Positions 1-5,290 of a stretch of DNA of 6,592 nucleotides are shown one piece after another (position 1 is the first letter of the stretch; each line of letters starts with the position of its first letter). The notes beneath the pieces were generated by a model that searched no databases, was not told the origin of the DNA, and saw only the letters and a program-made list of their open reading frames with translations. The DNA is taken from NCBI GenBank assembly GCA_937983495.1, contig CALKAA010000097.1:1-6592 (forward strand). The letters are read 5' to 3'. This DNA comes from an uncultured Gemmobacter sp. (GTDB lineage Bacteria; Pseudomonadota; Alphaproteobacteria; Rhodobacterales; Rhodobacteraceae). The position numbers were made by a program, and so were the translations under genes.

Positions 1-5
1 GGCCT

Positions 6-1943
6 ATGCCTCAGATTTCCCTGACATTTCCCGATGGCAACAAACGCGAATTCGCGCAAGGCGTGACGCCTGCCGAAGTGGCTGCCGCCATCTCCACCAG
101 CCTTGCCAAAAAGGCGATCTCCGCCACGGTGAACGGTGCCCATTGGGATCTGCAATGGCCCATATCTAGCGATGCGACCATCGCCATCCACACGATGCAG
201 GATGACGCGCAGGCGCTGGAGCTGATCCGCCACGATCTCGCGCATATCATGGCCCGCGCCGTGCAAGAACTCTGGCCCGATGTCAAAGTCACCATCGGCC
301 CCGTCCGCGACCACGGCTGGTTCTACGATTTCGACCGCGCCGAGCCCTTCACCCCCGAGGATCTGGGCGCGATCGAGGCCCGGATGAAGCAGATCATCAA
401 CGCCCGCGAACCAGTCAAAACCGAACTTTGGTCGCGCGAAAAGACCCGTGAATATTACGAAAATCGCGGCGAACCTTTCAAAATCGAACTTCTGGACCGT
501 ATCCCGGAAGGCGAGGACATCCGCATGTACTGGCACGGGAACTGGCAAGACCTCTGCCGCGGCCCGCATCTCCAGCACACCGGCCAGGTGCCCGCCGATG
601 CCTTCAAGCTGACCCATGTGGCCGGCGCCTATTGGCTGGGCGACGCCTCCCGCCCCATGCTGCAACGCATCTACGGCCTCGCCTTCAAGACCCGCGACGA
701 TCTGAAGGCCCATCTCACCATGCTGGAGGAGGCCGCCAAGCGCGACCACCGCCGCCTTGGCCGCGAAATGGACCTGTTCCATTTGCAGGAAGAGGCCCCC
801 GGCATGATCTTCTGGCACCCGAATGGCTGGACGGTCTACCGCACGCTGGAAGACTATATGCGCAAGCGCCTGCGCGAGGCCGATTACAAAGAAATCAAGA
901 CGCCTCAAGTGGTTGACCGCATCCTGTGGGAGAAATCCGGCCATTGGGAAGCCTACCGCGAGAACATGTTCATCGTCGAAGTGGACGAGGAAGGCGCCAA
1001 GGAAAAGCGCATCAACGCGCTCAAGCCCATGAACTGCCCCTGCCATGTGCAGGTCTATAATCAGGGCCTGAAATCCTATCGCGACCTGCCGCTGCGCCTG
1101 GCAGAGTTCGGTTCCTGCCACCGCTATGAATCCTCCGGCTCCATGCATGGGCTGATGCGGGTGCGCGGCTTCACCCAAGATGACGCGCATATCTTCTGCA
1201 CCGAGGATCAGATCGAGGCCGAATGCGCCGGCTTCATCGCGCTTTTGTCCAGTGTTTACAAAGACCTGGGCTTTGAGAAGTTCGACATCAAACTCTCCAC
1301 CCGCCCCGATGTGCGCGTGGGCTCGGACGAGATCTGGGACAAGGCCGAAACCGCTTTGGAAAAGGCGATCAAGGGCCTTGGCCTGCCCTATGAGATCAAC
1401 CCCGGCGACGGTGCCTTTTACGGCCCGAAGCTCGACTTCAAGCTGACCGATGCCATCGGCCGCGAATGGCAATGCGGCACCTTCCAGGCCGATTTCAACC
1501 TGCCCGTCCGACTGGATGCCGAATATGTGGGCGAAGACGGCATGAAGCACCGCCCCGTCATGCTGCACCGGGCCGTGCTGGGCTCTTTCGAGCGCTTCAT
1601 CGGCATCCTGATCGAGAACTACGCGGGCAAACTGCCGTTCTGGCTGGCCCCGCGTCAGGTTGTCGTGGCCTCCATCGTTTCGGATGCCGACCCCTATGTG
1701 CTTGAAGTGACTGCGCTTTTGAAAAAAGCTGGCATCCGGGTCGAGGCGGACACCCGCAATGAGAAGATCAATTACAAGGTGCGCGAACATTCGGTTGGCA
1801 AGGTGCCGGTCATCCTCGCCATCGGCATGAAAGAGGTCGAGGAGCGCACGGTTTCCGTCCGCCGCCTGGGCGAAAACCGCACCGAAACCGCCAGCCTCGA
1901 TGCCATTCTGGCCGAACTCACCCAAGCCGCACAAATGCCCTGA
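6..1943 (+). CDS. thrS: Threonyl-tRNA synthetase (ThrRS), complete
   Basis: Cytoplasmic class II aminoacyl-tRNA synthetase that charges tRNA(Thr) with threonine and edits mischarged Ser-tRNA(Thr). The 645-residue product has the full bacterial layout: an N-terminal TGS domain (about 1-62), the editing domain with HxxxH (H76, H80) and the C184/H188 pair in CRGPH, the catalytic core from about 255, and a C-terminal anticodon-binding domain (about 548-640). The zinc ligands that read threonine are C344 (in MNCPCH), H395 (in DDAHIF) and H521 (in HRAVLGS). All three sit exactly 10 residues after the E. coli ligands C334, H385 and H511, so the core has no net indel. The start at base 6 gives a normal TGS N-terminus; only five bases precede it, so the ribosome binding site and promoter cannot be judged. 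A strong hairpin follows the stop. Identity is near certain. Confidence 0.98.
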   Translation: MPQISLTFPDGNKREFAQGVTPAEVAAAISTSLAKKAISATVNGAHWDLQWPISSDATIAIHTMQDDAQALELIRHDLAHIMARAVQELWPDVKVTIGPVRDHGWFYDFDRAEPFTPEDLGAIEARMKQIINAREPVKTELWSREKTREYYENRGEPFKIELLDRIPEGEDIRMYWHGNWQDLCRGPHLQHTGQVPADAFKLTHVAGAYWLGDASRPMLQRIYGLAFKTRDDLKAHLTMLEEAAKRDHRRLGREMDLFHLQEEAPGMIFWHPNGWTVYRTLEDYMRKRLREADYKEIKTPQVVDRILWEKSGHWEAYRENMFIVEVDEEGAKEKRINALKPMNCPCHVQVYNQGLKSYRDLPLRLAEFGSCHRYESSGSMHGLMRVRGFTQDDAHIFCTEDQIEAECAGFIALLSSVYKDLGFEKFDIKLSTRPDVRVGSDEIWDKAETALEKAIKGLGLPYEINPGDGAFYGPKLDFKLTDAIGREWQCGTFQADFNLPVRLDAEYVGEDGMKHRPVMLHRAVLGSFERFIGILIENYAGKLPFWLAPRQVVVASIVSDADPYVLEVTALLKKAGIRVEADTRNEKINYKVREHSVGKVPVILAIGMKEVEERTVSVRRLGENRTETASLDAILAELTQAAQMP

Positions 1944-1953
1944 TGCGACATCC

Positions 1954-1979
1954 GGGCCGGCAGGTTCAACCTCCGGCCC
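1954..1979 (+). terminator. Hairpin just after thrS, candidate terminator
   Basis: GGGCCGG (1954-1960) pairs perfectly with CCGGCCC (1973-1979). Inside, after one bulged C, AGG pairs with CCT around a TTCAA loop, giving about 10 base pairs beginning 10 bases after the thrS stop. The tail is only ATTTG rather than a run of T, so termination may be weak. The placement supports a terminator or a 3'-end stabilising stem. Confidence 0.5.
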
Positions 1980-1986
1980 ATTTGCA

Positions 1987-2010
1987 ACCAAAAATTATTG
2001 CGTTTTTGGT
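1987..2010. repeat. Perfect 8-bp inverted repeat in the thrS-csp gap
   Basis: ACCAAAAA (1987-1994) and TTTTTGGT (2003-2010) are exact reverse complements around the 8-base spacer TTATTGCG. The element is AT-rich in a GC-rich setting and lies about 137 bases before the csp start codon. It could be an operator-like site for csp or part of the thrS 3' end. I found no convincing sigma-70 promoter pair next to it, so its role is open. Confidence 0.4.
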
Positions 2011-2057
2011 GAACCGTGGCATCATTTGGCCTGTGACGACAGACTTTCGACCGCCTC

Positions 2058-2071
2058 CTGCCTTTCGGCAG
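2058..2071 (+). other. Small hairpin in the presumed csp 5' leader
   Basis: CTGCC (2058-2062) pairs with GGCAG (2067-2071) around a TTTC tetraloop. It lies about 75 bases upstream of the cold-shock gene and would be in its 5' untranslated leader if the promoter is near 2000-2040. Cold-shock mRNAs often have structured leaders; any regulatory role here is inference. Confidence 0.3.
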
Positions 2072-2146
2072 CCTGAGAAGTGGAAGACCTGGCTGCACGA
2101 CCCGCGGCAATCTCGCCCCGGGATGGCTGACTAAAGGAGAAGCGGC

Positions 2147-2353
2147 ATGCCGACCGGCACCGTGAAATGGTTCAACGCCACCAAAGGTTATGGTTTCATT
2201 GCGCCCGATGACGGCGGCAAGGACGTGTTCGTCCACATCTCTGCGGTGGAACGTGCAGGCCTTAAAGGCCTGAATGACAACCAGAAAATCGGCTACGAGA
2301 TGCAATCGGGCCGCGATGGCCGCGCCTCGGCCTCGGATCTGAAACTGCTCTGA
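2147..2353 (+). CDS. Cold-shock domain protein (CspA family)
   Basis: A 68-residue single-domain nucleic-acid-binding protein of the CspA family, expected to bind single-stranded RNA or DNA in the cytoplasm and act as an RNA chaperone. The whole protein is one cold-shock OB fold: it starts TGTVKWFN, followed by RNP1 as KGYGFI (13-18) and RNP2 as VFVHI (27-31). Length is normal for the family. The start is fixed by a strong Shine-Dalgarno sequence, AAAGGAGA at 2133-2140, with good spacing. A rho-independent terminator lies 22 bases after the stop, so it is probably transcribed alone or at the end of thrS read-through. The roughly 200-base region before it holds inverted repeats that may serve as leader or operator. 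Whether it is cold-induced or constitutive cannot be told, so no numbered csp symbol is given. Confidence 0.95.
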   Translation: MPTGTVKWFNATKGYGFIAPDDGGKDVFVHISAVERAGLKGLNDNQKIGYEMQSGRDGRASASDLKLL

Positions 2354-2375
2354 ACTGCCCGCAAAGGCGGAGAGG

Positions 2376-2403
2376 CGGCCCCCTGCGCGGGGGCCGTTTC
2401 ATT
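2376..2403 (+). terminator. Rho-independent terminator of the csp gene
   Basis: CGGCCCCC (2376-2383) pairs perfectly with GGGGGCCG (2389-2396) around the loop TGCGC and is followed by TTTCATTT. It starts 22 bases after the csp stop and runs up to the stop codon of the convergent minus-strand gene. On the minus strand the stem is not followed by T, so it mainly serves the + strand. Confidence 0.85.
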
Positions 2404-2726
2404 TACAGCAGCGCCGCTTGCGTCGCCGCGTCCCAACCCAGAAACAGCTTGCCCTCGGCCTCGATCAGCGGGCGCTTCATCACCGTGGGCTGGGCCACAA
2501 TCTGCGCCTCGGCCTCTGATTCCCGCAGGAAATCGCTGAAACCGCGATAGGTGGTCGAGGATTTATTGATCAGACGATCGCCAAATTCGCCCACGAAACG
2601 CGCAATCTCGGCCTCTGTCAGCGGCTCTTTGCGGATGTCGCGGAAGGTCACGGCATGACCCGCCGCCTCCAGCGCCTTGAAAGCCTTCTTGCAGGTGTCG
2701 CAGGTGGGAATACCGTAGAGGATCAT
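2403..2726 (-). CDS. ArsC/YffB-like thioredoxin-fold protein (ArsC family)
   Basis: A 107-residue cytoplasmic protein of the ArsC/Spx/YffB family (thioredoxin fold). It begins MILYGIPTCDTCKKA, with the paired cysteines C9 and C12 (CxxC) at the start of the first helix, followed by FRDIRKEP (28-35), LINKSSTTYR (52-61) and MKRPLIE (83-89); the last two blocks are typical of the YffB-like branch. Members are annotated as arsenate reductase-like or as glutathione-dependent thiol reductases, and many have no proven arsenate activity. No arsenic-resistance genes are nearby, so arsenate reduction should not be assumed. The frame stays open upstream to 2789, but the start at 2726 is chosen because AAGGAG precedes it with 8-base spacing and the family fold begins there. 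It lies 84 bases downstream of the DUF2177 gene, possibly on the same transcript. Confidence 0.88.
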   Translation of the reverse strand: MILYGIPTCDTCKKAFKALEAAGHAVTFRDIRKEPLTEAEIARFVGEFGDRLINKSSTTYRGFSDFLRESEAEAQIVAQPTVMKRPLIEAEGKLFLGWDAATQAALL

Positions 2727-2757
2727 GGGGTTGCTCCTTGCTTTGCCTGTGCCTAGC

Positions 2758-2799
2758 GCCTGACCGCCCGCGCTGCAAGCGGCCAGCACAAGGTCAGGC
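2758..2799. repeat. 8-bp inverted repeat between the ArsC-like and DUF2177 genes
   Basis: GCCTGACC (2758-2765) and GGTCAGGC (2792-2799) are exact reverse complements separated by 26 bases, within which CGCT and AGCG can form a smaller stem. It fills the short gap between two minus-strand genes. There is no T tract on either side, so it is a possible attenuating or processing stem rather than a clear terminator. Confidence 0.35.
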
Positions 2800-2810
2800 C
2801 AGCGGCAGGC

Positions 2811-3203
2811 TCAGGACAGCGTGCGGGTGATGGACAGACCGATGGCCGCCGAGGTCGCCGTCAGCACCGTACCCCAGCTCAGATCCACCGCCACCATCGA
2901 CCAATGCCAGTCGCGCATCACGGCATAACTGGTGAATTCATAAGTGCCATAGGCCATGAAGCCCAGCACCGCCGCTGACACCCAGACCCCGCCACCGGAT
3001 TTCAGCGCAGGCGCGCTGATCAGCCAGACCAGCCCGGCGATATAGGCGGCATAGAACAGCACAGCCGGGCCCCAGCGGATCGGATCGGCCAGCAAGGGCC
3101 CGATATGCTTGGCAAAAAGCGGCTGCATGACGAAGCGCAGCATGATCGCATCCAGCACGAGGAACGGAATGAGCGTGGCGAAATAGAGCGTGAGGGCGGG
3201 CAT
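2811..3203 (-). CDS. DUF2177 family inner-membrane protein
   Basis: A 130-residue hydrophobic protein with four likely membrane helices (about 4-24, 45-65, 72-95 and 102-125). It matches what I recognise as DUF2177: an N-terminal YFATLIPFLVLDAIML helix, a central GPLLADP segment, the helix pair around GFMAYGTYEFTSYAVMRDW, and the C-terminal motif VDLSWGTVL (106-114). Length is normal for the family. No biochemical function is established; in some bacteria DUF2177 genes sit near photolyase or fatty-acid modification genes, and no such partners are seen here. The start is supported by AAAGGAG ending about 7 bases upstream. That Shine-Dalgarno sequence can pair with an adjacent CTCCT, so translation may be gated. 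The gene probably has its own promoter in the 142-base gap behind it, and may be co-transcribed with the ArsC-like gene. Confidence 0.85.
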   Translation of the reverse strand: MPALTLYFATLIPFLVLDAIMLRFVMQPLFAKHIGPLLADPIRWGPAVLFYAAYIAGLVWLISAPALKSGGGVWVSAAVLGFMAYGTYEFTSYAVMRDWHWSMVAVDLSWGTVLTATSAAIGLSITRTLS

Positions 3204-3210
3204 GGCGGGT

Positions 3211-3252
3211 CTCCTTTGAGGAGGAGATAGGGTGTCCTGGCCGGAAGGCCAG
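3211..3252 (-). promoter_or_regulatory. Two hairpins in the DUF2177 leader, one covering the RBS
   Basis: Read on the minus strand, a 6-bp stem CTGGCC/GGCCAG with loop TTCC (+ strand 3237-3252) is followed by CTCCT-CAA-AGGAG (3211-3223), where AGGAG is the Shine-Dalgarno sequence of the DUF2177 gene. The second stem is only five pairs with a tight loop, so it would be weak, but it places the ribosome binding site in a paired form. Confidence 0.35.
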
Positions 3253-3262
3253 AGTTGCCAAC

Positions 3263-3292
3263 ATCCTATGCTGCGGACCTAAAATACAGCAA
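3263..3292 (-). promoter_or_regulatory. Weak candidate sigma-70 promoter for the DUF2177 gene
   Basis: On the minus strand TTGCTG (3287-3292) and TAGGAT (3263-3268) are separated by 18 bases. They match the -35 and -10 consensus at 3 and 4 of 6 positions. Placement suits a transcript starting near 3256, just before the leader hairpins. Sequence support is modest. Confidence 0.25.
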
Positions 3293-3297
3293 CCTAA

Positions 3298-3330
3298 CGG
3301 CGTCACGCAGACGCGTCGGCAGCGACGCCG
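3298..3330 (-). terminator. Candidate terminator of the DUF3800 gene
   Basis: CGGCGTC (3298-3304) and GACGCCG (3324-3330) form a 7-bp stem; the 19-base interior contains the palindrome GACGCGTC (3310-3317). It lies 15 bases after the DUF3800 stop in the minus-strand direction and is followed there by TTAGGTTG, a poor T tract. It also marks where base composition returns to the GC-rich background. Confidence 0.45.
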
Positions 3331-3345
3331 CACCAAAGCGCAATG

Positions 3346-4152
3346 CTATTTTCTCAAAGGCCTAGGGTCGGCCCGTTTATGACGCAGCATTTCAGCTACC
3401 TCATCTGAAAGGTCAAGCTGATCGAGACTATGGATGCATTTAATTCCATGCCCCAAAATCCTCCCCATGCCATCGGCAGCAAACCTCCTCGACATCTCAG
3501 AAAAATATCTTGACTCTGGAATGTAAAAATTCGCCGCGCTGCGGTTCGTCAACTGATAAACTGCATGCGCAGCCAAATCAGCAAACTCGAGCATATCTTC
3601 TTTGCCTTTTTCCACTGCTGTAATTGAAAATGGATTTACATTGGAAAGCACACGAGAGTGCGGGTAGATCGGATTCTCCTTAACCCTTGCCAAATATCGA
3701 ATCAACTTATCATAGTCATGATTGCGTGCTTCAAACACAATTGAAACCTCGTCTGCACCAACTCCGAAACTTGAAAGATAGGCCGAAACCAACTCAATAA
3801 GATACTTTGAGCACTTATTGTAGAATTTTTGTGGGTCGGCGTCGATAGCATCCTTGTATTCATCCAAGGTCGCCTTATTCGAGATTACAGCAAAATATCT
3901 AGCATTGAAGCTAGCGGCCTCTCTTGCAAAGTAAACTTTCTCGGCATGTGAGAGTTGCGTGGCGTGCCGCCATGACTGCTTTGTAATTTTACTCTTAAAG
4001 GCCCGGAGTACACTTTTTGCGTTCACTTCAGTTGCTCTTTGCGCAACAACGGCTGCAAGAACAAAATAAGGCGACGCCCCAGGTGTGTCGGACGTTCGGA
4101 CGTTCGTTAGCCCGGGCTCGCCACTCTCATCAATGAAAACCCTGACCCCCAT
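3346..4152 (-). CDS. DUF3800 domain protein, AT-rich, likely acquired
   Basis: A 268-residue soluble protein I recognise as DUF3800, a family with a predicted RNase H-like fold. Motifs: an N-terminal strand ending in FIDESGEPG with D8 and E9, a hydrophobic strand PYFVLAAVVA (28-37), SIVFEARNHDYDKL (137-150) with E141, and the helix EFADLAAHAVYQ (189-200) with D192. D8, E141 and D192 are the likely acidic metal-binding positions by analogy. Biochemical function is unproven; members are frequent on mobile elements and near defence genes, so a nuclease role is inference. Hand-counted 60-base lines give 38-53% GC against 65-70% for neighbours, with many A/T-ending codons: signs of horizontal transfer. 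It starts 12 bases after the thyX stop; the stop itself is part of TAAGGG, a weak ribosome-binding-like sequence, so translation is probably coupled to thyX. The start gives the usual short lead to DESG. Length appears complete. Confidence 0.85.
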   Translation of the reverse strand: MGVRVFIDESGEPGLTNVRTSDTPGASPYFVLAAVVAQRATEVNAKSVLRAFKSKITKQSWRHATQLSHAEKVYFAREAASFNARYFAVISNKATLDEYKDAIDADPQKFYNKCSKYLIELVSAYLSSFGVGADEVSIVFEARNHDYDKLIRYLARVKENPIYPHSRVLSNVNPFSITAVEKGKEDMLEFADLAAHAVYQLTNRSAANFYIPESRYFSEMSRRFAADGMGRILGHGIKCIHSLDQLDLSDEVAEMLRHKRADPRPLRK

Positions 4153-4164
4153 TTTAGTGCGCCC

Positions 4165-5070
4165 TTACCCCCACACCTCCGTAAACTCGCGCCATTCGCC
4201 CTTGCTCATGCCGCTGTCTTCCTGCCCGACCACTTCGCCTGCAAGGCGGCGTTTCAGCACGGCCACGGCCTTACCCGACAGCGCTACCCCGCCCATGCGG
4301 TAATCCTCGAAAGCGCCAAAGGCCACCGGCACCCAATCGGCCACCACCTTGGCGATGGCCTCGGCATAGACGCGGATTTCATATTGCGCATGGGCATCGG
4401 CGCGCAGGCGCAGGAAGTGGAACAGGTTGTGCAGGTCCACCTTCCAATACCATTGGGTATAGGTATTGGCGGGCAGGTTCATCCGGGCGAGTTCCCGCGC
4501 GAGGCCCTGCTGGCCATCCTGGCTCAGCATGTCCTCGTAATGGTCAAAGGCCCGCGAGGCATCGGATTTCAGAATCTCCAGCACGCGCGCGGCCTCGGCC
4601 CCTTGCAGCACCGCGCCCCGGCCCTGATTGTTCACCGTGCTTTGCGCCGCCAGATGCTCGGGCTGCGGGATGTAAAACTCGCGGTCCATGATCGAATAGC
4701 GGGCAGAGTATTCGTTCACATTGGCCGTGCGGTGGCGAATCCATTGCCGCGCCACAAAGATCGGCAGCTTCACATGCAGCTTGATCTCGCACATTTCAAA
4801 CGGCGTCGAATGCCAGTGGCGCATCAGATAGCGGATCAAGCCGCTGTCATCATTCACCTTCTTGGTGCCCGCCCCATAGCTGACCCGCGCCGCCTGCACG
4901 ATGGCGGCATCATTGCCCATATAGTCGATCACCCGGATGAAGCCGTGATCCAGCACCTCATGCGCCTTGTAGAGATGCGCCTCTGCCCCCTCGGAGACAG
5001 CGCGCAGCGTCGGGCGTGGCGTCGCCCGCAGGGCTTCGATCTCGGCAATCTGGTCGGGGGTCAGCGGCAT
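4165..5070 (-). CDS. thyX: Flavin-dependent thymidylate synthase (ThyX)
   Basis: FAD-dependent, NADPH-using enzyme that methylates dUMP to dTMP with methylenetetrahydrofolate; cytoplasmic and normally a tetramer. The 301-residue product carries the family signature RHRx7S as RHRTANVNEYS (R112 to S122), preceded by FVARQWI, and the second conserved block from MNLPANTYTQWYWKVDLHNLFHFL into LRADAHAQYEI (222-232), whose arginine (R223) is in the nucleotide-binding region of the family. The frame is open far upstream, but the start at 5070 is preferred: AGGA lies 8 bases before it, whereas for the in-frame ATG at 5079 the GAGG would touch the start codon. A promoter-like pair lies just upstream. 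The DUF3800 gene follows after 12 bases. Presence of thyX usually implies no dependence on thyA, but that cannot be checked here. Confidence 0.97.
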   Translation of the reverse strand: MPLTPDQIAEIEALRATPRPTLRAVSEGAEAHLYKAHEVLDHGFIRVIDYMGNDAAIVQAARVSYGAGTKKVNDDSGLIRYLMRHWHSTPFEMCEIKLHVKLPIFVARQWIRHRTANVNEYSARYSIMDREFYIPQPEHLAAQSTVNNQGRGAVLQGAEAARVLEILKSDASRAFDHYEDMLSQDGQQGLARELARMNLPANTYTQWYWKVDLHNLFHFLRLRADAHAQYEIRVYAEAIAKVVADWVPVAFGAFEDYRMGGVALSGKAVAVLKRRLAGEVVGQEDSGMSKGEWREFTEVWG

Positions 5071-5097
5071 GGGGCACATCCTCAGAGAATCGCCGCG

Positions 5098-5126
5098 ACT
5101 ATAGCGGGCCGCGCGCGCTGAGGGAA
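5098..5126 (-). promoter_or_regulatory. Candidate thyX promoter
   Basis: On the minus strand a -10 TATAGT (5098-5103, 5 of 6 to TATAAT) lies 17 bases from TTCCCT (5121-5126, 3 of 6 to TTGACA). This would start transcription about 20 bases before the thyX start codon. The -10 is good and the -35 poor. Confidence 0.4.
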
Positions 5127-5225
5127 TGCGGCCTCTATATCTAGGGTGACGCGCCTTGGCACAAAACCAGATGCAGGGCCATCGGCAGGCTTGCCACTGG
5201 TCGTATGAAAAATGTAAGCAGCGCG

Positions 5226-5269
5226 TTGACTTATGCGCTCTGACAACGGAAATTTGTCCCAAATATACA
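5226..5269 (+). promoter_or_regulatory. Candidate promoter and operator of the lipoprotein operon
   Basis: Two -35-like hexamers are present: TTGACT (5226-5231) and CTGACA (5240-5245). The second is 18 bases from TATACA (5264-5269), a fair -10, and would start transcription about 15-20 bases before the lipoprotein ATG. Within the spacer, GACAA (5242-5246) and TTGTC (5254-5258) form an inverted repeat with 7-base spacing, positioned to act as an operator. The rest of the 220-base divergent gap (5071-5290) holds only the thyX promoter candidate. Confidence 0.4.
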
Positions 5270-5290
5270 AAAACAGAGCGGACCCAAGGC

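Noticed and set aside
1026..1044. MNCPCH in ThrRS where E. coli has NCPGH
   Set aside because: The zinc-binding cysteine (C344) is kept; the neighbouring Gly-to-Cys change is probably ordinary variation in alphaproteobacterial enzymes and not a sign of altered function.
1943..2134. 63-codon + strand frame whose ATG overlaps the thrS stop (TGATG)
   Set aside because: The overlap looks like translational coupling, but the frame runs through the post-thrS hairpin and both inverted repeats, the product has no recognisable pattern, and no ribosome binding site other than thrS sequence precedes it.
1772..2305. 177-codon - strand frame spanning the thrS end and csp
   Set aside because: It overlaps two certain genes and their intergenic hairpins and carries no recognisable domain.
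3204..4164. Direct repeats, tRNA or insertion-sequence ends flanking the AT-rich DUF3800 gene
   Set aside because: I looked at both borders by eye and found no matching flanking repeats, tRNA end or transposase remnant; only the inverted repeat at 3298-3330, which is better read as a terminator.
4384..5121. Long + strand open frame antisense to thyX
   Set aside because: It is a composition-driven mirror of the GC-rich thyX reading frame; thyX has unmistakable family motifs and the antisense product has none.
5156..5290. 45-codon N-terminal extension of the lipoprotein frame
   Set aside because: It would bury the lipobox signal peptide inside the protein and begin upstream of the best promoter candidate; the ATG at 5291 gives a proper lipoprotein signal.
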